DNA of 64,000 nt from Lineus longissimus (lineage: Eukaryota > Nemertea > Pilidiophora > Heteronemertea > Lineidae): assembly GCF_910592395.1 (NCBI RefSeq), contig NC_088322.1:3474001-3538000 (forward strand). Reading direction: 5' to 3'. The position numbers and the translations under genes were made by a program. Below the pieces are notes generated by a model that saw nothing but the letters and a program-made list of their open reading frames with translations, was not told where the DNA came from and searched no databases. Below are positions 29,201 through 41,500 of this stretch, in pieces. Positions within the stretch are counted from its first letter, which is position 1. Every line of letters begins with the position of its first letter.

Positions 29201-32200
29201 GGTTTGATGGCGCTTACATCTGGTAGAACGCATTTATTGTACCAGACACCACCGGGACCTGCAAATAACGCTGTAATGATGGGTACAGTGCTTTTTTCGT
29301 GAATAATTCTCGGATGAAGCCCAGTTTTCGTTTGAACACAACAGGCAAATTTTTCTTCTTCTGATTTCAAGAACATGAAAACGCTGAGAATCGTATCCAG
29401 GGCACAATATTCCAACAAGGGTGCCAGATCGCCGCGTTTGAACATGGGTAGAATCTGATCGTAGGCCACATCGCCTTTTTTTCTAAGTCCAAGTTCCTTT
29501 TCAGTGGCAGAATTCAATTTTGTCATGCCGGTGCTGTTTTTTGCCACCAGCTTCATTTCGTCGATAAACATAGTGTGGTTACTGGTGAAATACTTAATAT
29601 GCTTGAATATGCCCAACATACTTATCGTGGTATCGTGTACAGGCGTCGCTGAGGTATTTGTGCTGTCATCTGTATGCCCAACTTCCGGTTCAGGAGACAC
29701 ATTTCGATTTTTCGCCGCTTGTGATAACCTCGAAATCAAATCGCTCACGCTTGGCACATCATTTTCGAGATCTTTCTCGTACGGGTCGTTTGAAAGCCAC
29801 GCGGAAACCTTATCACTGCAGTCAATTTTAACATCGTCTTTACATCCTCTCTGTTTCCTAAAGAATGACGAATTTGCTGTCTTGTGTGAGAAATCACCAC
29901 CATCAGCGTCATCAGCTAAGCTCAAGTCGTCTGTATCGCAATCGTCGTAACCACCGCCGTCGCCGAAATAGCTCACATTCGATGAATACGTGGAACTTGT
30001 CTCGCTGTATCGCCGTTTGCGCGTGTTAGTGTATTTTCGACTTTTTTTCGGTCCCGAACAGGAAGTTGTTGATGTCCTAGAAGGTTGTCGAAAAAACGCA
30101 GCTGAACCGGAAGATGAACTTTGTGAATTTTCACTCGCCGCACAAGCACCATCACCACCTCCCCCGTCACTGCAGCCACGTTCGTTTGCGGGTAACATCC
30201 AATCCAACAATTTGCGTCTCTTAGCTGCAGGACCTCCGCCGCCGCTGACAGAGCCTACCCCGCTATCACGGCTACTATTAGGTGTTGTTAGTGTGTTTTT
30301 TCTATTTTGCGCTGTTGTTCTGTTATTTTTAGCAATCAAATTTTTCATGTCCAAGTCCTCTTGTTTGTCCCTACGTTTTTTCAATTTTGTTTTCTGGTCT
30401 TTTTGCTTTACGTTGTACTGTACTCTAGCACCGCTGTCGAATCTATGTGAAAAACACAATTCTGTATTTGTGTTCAATATCTGGTCTCCGTTCGGCAAGT
30501 CAATCACGTATTTTCTTGGCGTCCCCCTACACTGTAAAAGCCTGTTCTCAATCACAGAAATATCGAATGCGTAATTGAAAGCAAGCACGGCGTTGAAGGG
30601 TCTCGCGTATACCATGAAATGCTCCAAAAGTTCCAATTCAGTATCGAAAAAATGGACCCGGAAGTTAAGACCGTTCTGAAAGTTCATGTCTACCTTGTGC
30701 ACGAATTTATTCGCTTTTCCATCGCCTTGCATGTGTTTGGTCAATTTTTCGCACATATCGCTGCTCTGATGCATCGACTTAATCTCCTCCAACACATCTT
30801 CGTCAACATCTGGTGGTAAGAGAACAAAATTGTCATATCCATCAATCATGTGTGAAAATGCACCACCGCCACCGTCTTCAACCGCAGCCCTGTTTCGAAA
30901 ACTGACCGCAGAAATACACAGAACAGGGTCGCACTCTTGTGTTACGGGTTTGTGAAATTCTGCACCCGTTTCAATATCGAAAAGCATGTACGTATCGTTG
31001 CTGGAAATTTCGTAGGCCACTTTGTCTCTCTCCTTAGTCTTCAACTCAACTTCCTGTTCGCTGACCAGTTCCTTCAAAATTCGATCTCTCCAAAATTTTC
31101 TAGCTTCGACGCGACATGCATATTCCACTTCGATAATTTGTAGGCGAACCAGCTGCACGATTTCATCGGTAACTACCATACGTTTGTGTAGGATTTTTTC
31201 TTTCGTAGCCTTACAAACGCAATTGTGTATAAAACTGGCATAGTCTTCGTCGGAAAGCGATTTCAGTCCGCTGAATAAAGGCAAAACACACGCTTCCTTG
31301 ATATCTCTACGCCATTTAAACACGCTGGCGTCAAATGGTATACTCGAAATAGCCGTCGTCACACTTGTATTGTTCATCGACTTCTGACTTGCTATATTGT
31401 AACGCAGAACGATCGAAGCCAATAGTTCGACAAATTTCTCTATTTCTATCGCTTCGTCTGAAAATCTAGGGTCTTTAGCCGTCAGCTCTTCGTGTTTCTC
31501 AAGTATGTACTCATTTACCCTCTCGTTGAACTGCTCTTCGGTCTCTCCGGCTTCTTCGCGTTGAAATAGCGTATCGGGTATAACATCGCTGTCAATATCA
31601 TAGTAGACCTTGTAATTTCCGATTCCATTCTGGTTGCCAATAAATTGACAGAGTTTCTTTCGCAGTTTGTTCTGTAGCCGCTTGGCGCGCTCAGGTTGTG
31701 AATCGTGAGTCAACTCTACCCTACGCCCGTGTAAGAAATCCAAATTTTTGTAGTAGACATGGCTTTCGTAGAATTTTATCGCCGAATCGGGAGAATCTTG
31801 TGTTTCTTCGTGTAGTATGGTTGATCTCGTGTCGTGGCACTTCATTGCTTTCAGATAAATGTTACTATTATCATCATCGCCACCTCTTTCCACGCGCATG
31901 TCAGACATGGGCAGGGTATCTTTGGCAGCTATGAAGGCGTCTTGATTAGGTATACAAGAACCATGTAGGTCTGGAAGGAATCTGTCGCTGAACCACCTTT
32001 CCTCCTCCAACACCCGTTTCAGTGCCCATGTCGACACGCCAGCTCCGGTACAAGATATTTTCAGCGCGTGTATGTAACCGCAGCAGGCATGTTTGAAGGG
32101 GCTTACAACAACCAATTTAGCGTCTACAACTTCTGCAAATGTAGTCCGATTCAAGTCGCGAATTCTGTTCAGAAATTCAGCTCTCATGTTCTCTTGCGTA

Positions 32201-32697
32201 AATTCAGCAGCCACTTTTTTGCTCTTAAATGCCAAGTACAAGGCACGCCGTCTACCGTAGGCCATCAGAAACAATGGTTTTGTCTGACCTTCATCTACAC
32301 ACTCAAACACCAGGGGATTTTCGAAAAGCGTCCAACTTCCGTAAACATTGTCCAGTTTATTTTTATTCACGCTTTGTTTCTCTGCCACGCATTTATCCAA
32401 CACTTTCTTATCGATGACCTGTCTGGGACACATGAAATTAGTTGATTTTGCGTCCTGGGTGACATCCCTATATCTTAATACGCCGGTGGTGTTGTACGTG
32501 TTTTTATCATTCAAAATGTTGTACCACTTGTCGTATTGTGTGTCACCACTAGTGGACACAATGGTGGGCCCACCAACATCCGGCAGGTCATCATCATCAT
32601 CATCATCTTCTATGAGTATAGCCCGCCGCCTCCGTTTCTTAGACCTTTGTAGTACAGGAAGGTCATCGCCGTCGTCACACATCATCGCCACGGACAT
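26272..32697 (-). pseudogene. Family B DNA polymerase, in-frame TGA
   Basis: This is the viral replicative polymerase, 2142 codons including one internal TGA (28633-28635) and the terminal stop. Exonuclease motifs are D-I-E-T-G near residue 572, N-Y-A-F-D near 707 and Y-C-A-L-D near 1097. Polymerase motif A (D-x-x-x-x-Y-P) is near 1217, motif B (K-L-N-L-N-K-I-Y-G) near 1315, motif C (S-D-T-D-S) near 1363 and the K-K-x-Y motif near 1475. The TGA falls between motifs B and C, about six codons before the catalytic Asp pair, with the frame unchanged on both sides. Translation ending there would lack the active site. The protein is much longer than most herpesvirus polymerases because of low-complexity acidic/Ser inserts (about 830-1000). 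Nonsense mutation is the simplest reading; readthrough or sequence error are alternatives. Confidence 0.92.
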
Positions 32698-32910
32698 ATT
32701 TTCTTATTAGATGATGTTGTTTTTGTTTGAAATTTGTGCTGGTAAAAGGCGATGATGTGGCCACATCCTGCACCAGATGTTGCTTGCATGTAAATGAATG
32801 GCGAAAATGTCCGAATGCGTTCTAATATACATTTTTGTTCCATTGCCGACCACCCAACAAACAAACATCGAGATAAATTTGTCATTTTTGTTCGGCTAAA
32901 ATTTTATAAC

Positions 32911-32944
32911 AAAAAATTTACAAAGTCCTAACTTCCGCTTCAGG
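32911..32944. promoter_or_regulatory. Composite element upstream of polymerase
   Basis: AAAAAATTTACAAAGTCC followed by TAACTTCCGCTTCAGG lies about 215 bp before the polymerase ATG (minus strand) and 150 bp before the divergent mucin-like gene. The 32698-33094 gap holds no gene. Confidence 0.55.
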
Positions 32945-32996
32945 CACTCAAAAATTAGTTTTTCATATTTTTCACCTCTAACTAACCCGGTAAAAA

Positions 32997-33008
32997 TATA
33001 TATCAGGG
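32997..33008 (+). promoter_or_regulatory. TATATATCAGGG promoter-like box
   Basis: The same twelve bases occur at 62836-62847 before the 186-aa gene, and a 10/12 match at 54909-54920 lies before the alkaline nuclease. A TATA-like run fused to CAGGG, here 87 bp before the ATG at 33095, suggests a shared core promoter. Confidence 0.45.
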
Positions 33009-33094
33009 AAATAAATGATAAAATAAAAAAATTATACCCCCAAACGCTATATTTTTGTGTATATTATGTATACCTATACGTTGAGAAAGGCAGC

Positions 33095-33541
33095 ATGTGT
33101 TTCAAGGGCACTGTGAGCATTGTGTTATTGTTTTCCGTTCTCATCTTTATACCTGTTTCTATTAAATCGTCCAGAGTCGTTCCAGATACAACAACACCAA
33201 AACCTACTACAGAAGCTCCTCCAACAGCACCACCGACTGACCCACCAACAGAACCGTCAAGAGAAAAAATCACATCTCTAGCATCGTCAACTTCAATATC
33301 AGCTTCAACAGCGAATATTGATGTAGAAGAATATGAAAGGGCAGCTGAGGTTAAGGAAGAAGGCGAGGATGGTCCAAAGCCAACGCACAAGGAATTAAGC
33401 GTAGAAAAAGAACAGACAACACAGACGGTAACAAAAGATGCGGATAAATTAAAGGAAAACAAAAACTCAACATCGTTCAAACACAGCGACTTCAAATGGG
33501 TTTGGATCTATGTTGCATCGTTTGTAGTTATTGTTATATAA
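33095..33541 (+). CDS. Mucin-like single-pass membrane protein, 148 aa
   Basis: The protein has a signal peptide (hydrophobic residues 6-22), then a Thr/Pro stalk at about 28-50 with many T-P and P-T-x-P units suited to O-glycosylation. An acidic Glu/Lys/Ser region follows, and a C-terminal hydrophobic segment (about 133-148) runs to the stop with no cytoplasmic tail. The layout is that of a small heavily O-glycosylated envelope or attachment protein. It may alternatively be GPI-anchored, since the sequence ends in a hydrophobic tail. It is preceded by a TATATATCAGGG box. Confidence 0.65.
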   Translation: MCFKGTVSIVLLFSVLIFIPVSIKSSRVVPDTTTPKPTTEAPPTAPPTDPPTEPSREKITSLASSTSISASTANIDVEEYERAAEVKEEGEDGPKPTHKELSVEKEQTTQTVTKDADKLKENKNSTSFKHSDFKWVWIYVASFVVIVI

Positions 33542-33641
33542 AATTTTGTTCGAATGTGTACAACAACAAACACTCAACAATTTTGACAATTTTGTTATTT
33601 AGAAGTCTTATATATTCTGTTAGAGTTCCTCAATAGCCAGA

Positions 33642-34868
33642 ATGACTCCAAAAATGTCAGGGTGCCCAACGCGTGTGTGTATTTGGGACATATTGCAAGA
33701 ATGCCAAACTTTACACGAACAGTTATACCACCCTTCAGATGTGATTTACATAGTTTGCGATTTCCATACGCTTCATACGACGCAACCTGACCCCAAGACT
33801 GGATTACGTCAACACCACTACACTCAAAAACAGCAAAACGAAAAGGAACAGCGTTACATTATCAACACCTATCGTCAAGCACTACTCAAGAACGACGTTT
33901 TCCTTAACCGTGACTTGTACGCCTTCTCCAATAAAAGTCTTGCGTGTTACTGTAAGCCTTATCAATCCTGCATGCTGGACGTGATCGTGGAAGTGTATAT
34001 AAAAAAAATTTGTGACTGGCAACATTTCGAAGAGTACAGACAATTCAACCTAAATCAGCAGCATCAACCGTATCATCAGAAGCAAAAACCCAGCGAACCG
34101 GAACGTGTAAAACCGAAAACACCACCACCAGGATTCGATTTTCCACACTTTAAGGGGAAATACAAAAAGACTCGTGTGAATCGTATCGTGAAACCGCCTC
34201 CTGGATTCAATTACTCTCACTTGAAAGGAAAATACAATCGAGAAACGTGCATAGACAGAACTGCTAAAGATGATAATACCACCGGACTGCGTTTAATTGA
34301 ACATTTTGAAAAATTACAACATAAACAACAGGAAGAGCAAGCTGAGAAAAAGCAACAACAACAACATTCGAAACCTGTAGATGTGGTTGAACCAACACCA
34401 CGACCACCCCCCTCACCAATATCGCAGCCGTCTCCGAAACAACCTTCCTTACCTAAGGAAATGGGCGTGGACAATATTTCGAAATCTATGTCTGATATGG
34501 ACGTTTTGAAAATCATAAGGGATCATTCTAGTGTCATGCGTGACAAGTGGTCAGGACTTAGACAGTTATTCGAGAAACACAAGACCACATCAAATTATAA
34601 CGCAAACGAAAATACAACAGATTCCAATAACAATAATACAACTGAGGAGAAGCCTGTTGTCAAATTTCCATACCAACCCTTACTCGGCAAAATCAAAAAC
34701 ATTACCGGCAGCTATATCTTGGATTTAGAGATCTCAATGTGTCAGAATGGTCTCCCGTGGGACCGTTTCCTTTCACGTGATGAATTTCTAAACTTTCAGA
34801 TTCACATGGCTGAAATAAAAAAAGTACAAACGCTATGTTGGAGAAACAGTTGTGTATTTGTATCTTAA
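33642..34868 (+). CDS. DUF4326-like protein with PPPGF repeats, 408 aa
   Basis: Residues about 35-125 match the later part of DUF4326: a V-I-Y-I-V strand, a Y-x-x-x-L helix, then L-A-C-Y-C-K-P and a C-M-L-D-V in place of the usual C-H-x-D-V. A 24-residue unit of the form P-P-P-G-F-[DN]-[FY]-x-H-x-K-G-K-Y then occurs twice (about 164 and 187). Gln-rich and Pro-rich low-complexity segments follow, and a more structured end (about 340-408). The first His of the C-H-x-D motif is replaced, so activity may be lost. It is paralogous in part to the protein at 6.2-6.9 kb. Confidence 0.65.
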   Translation: MTPKMSGCPTRVCIWDILQECQTLHEQLYHPSDVIYIVCDFHTLHTTQPDPKTGLRQHHYTQKQQNEKEQRYIINTYRQALLKNDVFLNRDLYAFSNKSLACYCKPYQSCMLDVIVEVYIKKICDWQHFEEYRQFNLNQQHQPYHQKQKPSEPERVKPKTPPPGFDFPHFKGKYKKTRVNRIVKPPPGFNYSHLKGKYNRETCIDRTAKDDNTTGLRLIEHFEKLQHKQQEEQAEKKQQQQHSKPVDVVEPTPRPPPSPISQPSPKQPSLPKEMGVDNISKSMSDMDVLKIIRDHSSVMRDKWSGLRQLFEKHKTTSNYNANENTTDSNNNNTTEEKPVVKFPYQPLLGKIKNITGSYILDLEISMCQNGLPWDRFLSRDEFLNFQIHMAEIKKVQTLCWRNSCVFVS

Positions 34869-34950
34869 TGAATAGTATGAGATGATAGATTTTTGTCAAA
34901 ATAAAAATTCATTAGTAGAAAACAATTATTTCTCTGTCATTTATTAATAT

Positions 34951-35006
34951 TCTAACTTCCTGTTTTGGTTCAAAAGTTCGGACTTAGACAATTTTCGAAA
35001 ATTTTG
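34951..35006. promoter_or_regulatory. Composite AACTTCC element
   Basis: CTAACTTCCTGTTTTGG is followed, 14 bp on, by CGGACTTAGACAATTTTCGA. It lies in the 34869-35576 gap, which contains no firmly supported gene. Confidence 0.55.
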
Positions 35007-35129
35007 TTCCGTGGTTCAGTTAATTTTCACGAAAAATAACTCAACAAATCTTTGTTCAATGAACAATCCTCTGAATACTGGTATAACGCAAGTGAAATAA
35101 CAAGAGCATTCTCTTCTGAAAAAAACAAG

Positions 35130-35294
35130 ATGCGTGATATAGCAAAATTAAGCGAAGGAAGTGTGATAACATCAAGAATAAAACCAGCACATCACATACG
35201 TTATATTAATAAAACAGTGGTAATGGAATTAACGTGTATGACCAGCGAGATGTTTCAATGTGAGTTGGAAAACAAGGAGTATACGTTAATGTAA
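35130..35294 (+). other. Short reading frame, possible exon or gene remnant
   Basis: A frame open from 35040 to 35294 has its first ATG only at 35130 (54 codons). The upstream part reads W-Y-N-A-S-E-I-T-R-A-F, faintly like the start of a KilA-N or BRO-N domain. It could be a remnant or an exon; I cannot support a gene. Confidence 0.25.
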
Positions 35295-35524
35295 GTATAT
35301 AAGTGATTTCAGTTTTCCTGTTAAGCCGGTTTTTTTGCATTTTGGTAGTTCCGGTCAACAACTACAACAAATTTATTTCCACTATATAAGGCTGACTCCA
35401 ACATGGGACAGCCATTCCGGCATCTGGAGTTCTACTGCGTACATCCTCCACTGGAAACCCTCAAATATACTGCGAACACGAAAATTTTATATCTACGTAT
35501 TACCCTGTTATCCATACTCACCCA

Positions 35525-35556
35525 CAAATTTACCAAGTCCCAACTTACTGTTCGTG
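35525..35556. promoter_or_regulatory. Composite element before the giant structural gene
   Basis: AAATTTACCAAGTCC joined to CAACTTACTGTTCGTG ends 21 bp before the ATG at 35577. The position directly at a start codon of a probable late gene argues for a promoter or leader role. Confidence 0.55.
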
Positions 35557-35576
35557 AATTCAAAAATTAATTCAAA

Positions 35577-38500
35577 ATGGATAAACATCTTATAAAGCAA
35601 AAAGTGACAAAATCCGCTGCGGGTGGTGGTTCTACAGCGACAGGTGGCGATTCTGCGATCGGTGCCGGTGCAAGTAGCGGTAGTGCTGGTGGTGGAGCTG
35701 GGGGTGGTGGAAATAATAATCTCATCAACAGATACACCGAGAAGTCCATTCATCAAATGCGAACGGACTTGGAAGATGCTCACGCTTCCGAGTTCACATG
35801 CATGCAGTTCAGGGGATATGCAATCTTGTACAACGGCGAAGTTTTTAAGCATATCACTGCCATGGAAAGGGAGCAATTCAATGCTCAACTCATCGGTGAT
35901 ATTGGTCTCGTGGATGCAGATCTCCTGAATCCTGGTATCCCAATGATGCCCACCATACTGAAACTAAAACACAACTCACAGAGTCAACTAAGCGGCGCTA
36001 CGACAGAGTTAACATTGGCACAAAACGGCTACATCAAACAAGCTCTAATCTTGTCAGGTGCCAAGCATTTAATGCAAGACGTGCCACCACCAACCAGTGA
36101 GGACAGCAAAATCTTTGACAAAACAGGCATCACCAACGACCACTTGATGAAAGTAGCCGACGTCTCCACGGAACACAAGAGACAAACCCACTACTACTGT
36201 TCGGGTACTGGTAATGGTGTGAAGAATGTAAACACCGGATTCAGCGATTTCAAGGATGTTGGCCTTTTGGATCAACTATGGAAGAAAAACTTCCCTATGA
36301 TTGAAGAGGAAGACCGTGACAAGTACGTTGTGGCTCTTGTCCTCCCCGAAATAATGACAACCGAGTATTGTCGCATTTATGCCAGCAACAAGTACAATGA
36401 AGTTGAGAAAATCTACCATGAGCTGCTTAAAAAAGTGGCCGGTGAAGCGTCAGGAGATGGCGGTGCCGAACCCATGAACGTTGATGGAGGTGCTGATGAA
36501 ACTGCGGTGTCAACAGAAAAGAAAAAGAAAAAATCAAAGAAATCGAAAGGTGGTGCATCTGCGAAAAAATCGAAAACAGTCGAATCCACTCCCCTGTACA
36601 TCAGTACCAATTCCTTCACCGAAAAGATCAAAAATGGTATCTTAGAAAAAAACAGTGCCGACGAATTCTTCCCACGAAAGGTGGACACAGACGAAGATCT
36701 TGTAAAAACCAATTCGGGTGAACAGCTTCCATTCACTACCGAGTGTGTCATTGCACCGTGTTTCTCCGTGGATGATCCAAATTTGAAGCCAGATGATATG
36801 ATTGCAATTGTCGAAGGTGAATCGGCGACCCGTACCGTACCGAAACGTTACCTCCAATTCGTTCTCGACTACTTTTCTCATCGTAAGGAGGAAATCACAC
36901 CCATACCTCTGCACCCGAAACTCTATTCATTTTTCAATGTCATGAAGTACAACTCTGCGCCTTCGATGTTCTACCTCGCTCCATCTGTTGATGACATCGA
37001 GGCGTCCGTGAACAGCGATTATTACGCACACGTTGTGCTGCCAACAAAGATGGAACGTGAACAACACATCATTGACCTGTATTGTCTCTACAAACAAGTG
37101 CCTCAGACATCTCGCGTGTCACTGATTGACAAGAAGGCCATGTTGCTCACAAAAGATGCTCTCTCGAGTGCCATACCTGTTCATTCTCTGCGAAATGGTC
37201 GTGGTGAGAGAGATCTCTACGGTAATGAACGATACATCCAACCGAACGGAAAGCTGTACGATCCAACTGTGAAAATCGAAAACGAAAGCATGGATGAGAA
37301 GAAGAAAAGAATCGAAGTAGAAAGGAACCGTGCTGAGTTTCCAGAACGCGAAAGGGATGCGATAAACCAGAATCTACGTGTGATGCTGGATGACATTCAA
37401 CAAAATGGTGTGCTAAACCCCGAGACGAATGAGAGAATTCCATTTGAAGATCTGACCAAAGAACAGCGTGAAAAAATTGTCTTGGAGACGAAACAAATGA
37501 TCTCAAAGCTTAGCTACGGCATGGATGTGAGGATCCTTTTCGATCAGACGTCAGCGATTTTCGCAGAACGAGCCTACCTGGACATTTCCAAAGGACATCT
37601 TTCATATTCGTCCATAGCCAACGGCGGAAACTTCAGGAACAAGAGAAACATGTCTAATCAGCCGTCTGTCTATGACGAAATCATCAAACGCGGAGGTCTG
37701 GACGAATTTGGTGATATTCCAATAGACAAGATCAACGACATCTTCGTAGAGAAGAAATTCGCTCTCAATAACACCAAGACCTACGTAACGTTCAATTCGT
37801 TCAAAATGAGCTCCATCACAGACTTTCTGTTCAACAAGGTGGCAAAAAGAAACGTCGCAACTTTCCGCAATGTCCTCGACCGACTATACCTCTTTGCATC
37901 CGAAGACGGTAAAGTCGACCTCTTCATTCAACAGACTGATAATCCTAGCAATACAGTCTCACCGGCGACAATGACCTTCGAAGCACTCATCAGCAAGTTG
38001 AGAAACAAAGACAGCGGCAACAAGAAGAAGGGCAAGTCGACAGCTGCAGCTTCGGGTGAAGAGAAAGAAGAAACCGGTACCACGGAAGAAGACATGGACT
38101 GCGATCAGGAGGATGTCACAATGGAAAGCCCGTGTCCCATGTGCAAATCTGGCCAGCCCTTCTACGACATGAAAGAGAAGAAAATGTGTTCATGCGCTCT
38201 CTTCGGTTTGGCACTGAACAAAAGTCAAGGATTCACAATGAGAATCAATAACATGATCAACACGTTGTACTCATTCATCGATACCTTCAACAACAGCCCA
38301 AATTCTCGTGCAAACGTACTCGAAAAGCACAGGAAATCCTACAAGATGTCGCAGCCAATCGTCTGCAAAATTGCCAAGAACACCACCAACCGTTTCGGCA
38401 ACATGAGCATCATTCACGAGAACAAAGACGGTTTCAAATGGAAATCGAAAAAAACCAAGAAGGCCGACAACAACACCACTACGACATCTACCGGCGCTGA

Positions 38501-41500
38501 CGCAAACAAGACTTCTACAGACGGTAGTTCAGAAAAAGTGGCGCAAGACCAAACGGCGACCAACACGGCTGGTGATGTCAATGGTGCTGCTGCTGCCGCT
38601 ACAGAATCATCAGGCACCACCGCAACCACCACCTCATCCACCTCATCTGCTCAAAATCCCGCAAAAGGCGTTGAGAAGTCAGAATACGAGAGGAGAATTC
38701 CATTTCAAAGGTTGACCAGCGAAGTTTACTCGAACATGTACTTCTTCAAGGAAGATTGCATTCAGCCGGTTCTCGATAGCAATATCAAAGACAACGTAAA
38801 ACAGGCATTCTTCAAGTATGCGAAAGATGCAGATTGTAATATGTCTGTGCAAAAGTGCGTCCTGATGGCCATAATCACAGTGTGCAAAAATGTCTTCGAA
38901 ACAGATGTCATGATCAAATTGATAATGGACACAATTCTCGATAGCGAAGAATCTGCTTTCAACCTACTTGAAACAATTTTGGAAAGAAAGGAAAAGGCTC
39001 TGCGAAAAATGAAGGCTAAAGCTGACAAGAAAAACACCAAGGTATCCAAAGCCAAAAAACGTATGAGACGTCGTCGTGATGACTCCAGTGACGATTCAGA
39101 TGACTCGGATGACTCTGAAGAATCTGAGAAACCTAAGAAGAAAAAAGCAAGGAAGGACAATAATGCTGCTTCGGACGATGATTATGAATCGTGCAGTGGT
39201 GGTGACGAGAAAAAATCGGCGAAAAAATCTGAAACAAAAATGGAAGTTGACGGCGATGAAGTCAATAAAAAATCAGAAACATCCCTACTCTCAATTGGTG
39301 ACAAGTACTCCTGTATCGTTGGCACGTTGAAATATGTGATTCGAATCAAGTCAATTCTGCGTCTTAAAGTCAACTGTGGCCAAGAGTGGTCCGAAGATGA
39401 GAAACTGGTCGACAAACGAATCGACGATCAGTGCAAACACTGGATTCAAGACATCTTTCAGCAGTGTTTCTTCAGCGTCAACCAGGAATTAGACCCGAAG
39501 GCAGACAAACTCAGATTCGCCACGGAATTCATGGCTGTGATGAAAGATGTCATGCGTGAGGACCTCCGCCTCTTCCAAATTGGCGTTGTGAGACAGTTTG
39601 TCGAAAATCTCATTCATTTCACCGGCGACAGTTTCCGTGACATTGCCACTCAACTTGGCATGAATATCGAAGAACTCATGATTGACGTGTATGACGAAAA
39701 AATTTCACTTCATTCCGAGAAGAAAGAAGACAAGGAACTGAAACGTCGTCACGTGGGCTTCTCCTGCCCGCTGCTGGTTTCGAGTCAAATTCTCCGTTCA
39801 TCCATGATCAACGAAAATCACACATACATTCGCCACTTCTGCGCAACTGATGGTATCCAAAACGGCCTAAGTCTCGAACTCAACAGCTACCACGACATTC
39901 TCAAGAAGGAAAACAAGGGTGGACCGTGCCAATCAATGATTTCCACCAGCAACATTCCTATGAGAATCTGCGAAGTCGTAGATCACAGAGATATCGAAGC
40001 CGACGAGGAAGAGTTAAAGAAAGAAGCTGCTGCCGCCAACGCTGCTGCAAAGGGAAAATCATCGTCCGGATCCAAAAAATCCAAGAAAAAACATGTTGAA
40101 AGTGAAGAAGAGGAAGAAGATGACGATGAGGATGACGAGGCAGTGGGCTACGTTCCGAAGAAATCTCTCACCGCCGCATACCGTGTGGCAAACGGTAGGA
40201 AACTACCAGAACTCATCATGTCACGAAAAGACGAATCCTCACAGAAACTCTCCCTCAGCTGCGGTGTTTTACCCTTCTACGTTGTCGGCACCAATCAGTT
40301 ATTCGAAACAGATTGGGACGCGTTGGAGCAAGAAAATGCAAAAATGAAAGAACTCGGTATACCAAGTGATCAAAAATCAAGCTCACTTTACCACGTTAAC
40401 AAATGGTCGGCTGACTACGTTTCGAGGAAAAATGGTGGTACTGATGGTGGTGCATCCAGTGCGACATCTGGTGATGGCGATGATATGACCTCCCTCTACA
40501 TGGACATGCAGCGTCAGAAAGAAATGCAATCTCAAATGGAGTGTATGGAAACGGATATGGATGGTGCTGGTGGATCTTCATATACTGCTGCAGCTGCGAA
40601 AATGAATAGAGCTGACAAGCGAATGGTAAACACATGGAATACCATGACCATGGGTGACAGTATGTACGAACCGGTAAGAAATCTGGGCGACTCATTTGCT
40701 GAAATCAACAACATTCTTCTAAAACAGAAGGGAATGAGAGCTGACAGATTCAGTTGCAAAAACTTTGCAAACCCTACAGAACTGGACAAAGCTGCGGCTG
40801 ATGTTTCCCGTTTCTTCGCTCAACAAAAACAAACACGTGGTGTATACCGTCACATCGAATGGCTTTTGGGTCAACTTATTTTCGAAATGAAACAAGTCTA
40901 TGTCTGTGCCATGGGACTGGAGTCTGAAACATCTGGACGCTTCGACTATTACCTGAGACGTGCTGTGGCCAATCCAGCCTACCTTGACAACGCTATGAGA
41001 ACAGAATTGGTGCTTCAAGCATACCTGGAAAGTGATAACAGCACAGCGGGTCAACTCCATGCACTCTTTGCCCTTATCAAGCAATACGACGTGGCCAACC
41101 CCGTAGTCAAACAAGATACCGTAAAGGCTCACGTGCAAGAAATGAAAGCGGCACTCATCGACATTTTCGTGCTCTATATCATGAATACCAACGAAGTCAA
41201 GACGGTTCACAACAGAATAAGCCAATTCAGAACATGTTATGCACTTGGTCTGGATAAGAAAATGGAAATGTCCGATACCAGCGTTATGGGACAAGAATGT
41301 GTCGGATCTAACATTGCCGTAGCCAACATGACTCTGAAATCTTATCCAGGCACGGGTGGATACTATAACATGTTGGATGTATGCCAGCCGCCGAATAACT
41401 ACGAAGGATACAAGGCTGTTCAACAAATAACCGAAAACAAGTCTTTCGCCGGAACACCCCCAGCCAACGTTATTATGGTTAGACCGCTTACAGCCTGTTA

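Noticed and set aside
26272-32697. Nimavirus (white spot syndrome virus-like) origin, suggested by the very long polymerase
   Set aside because: The herpesvirus-type split terminase, UL5-like helicase and UL12-like nuclease do not fit nimaviruses; the length comes from low-complexity inserts.
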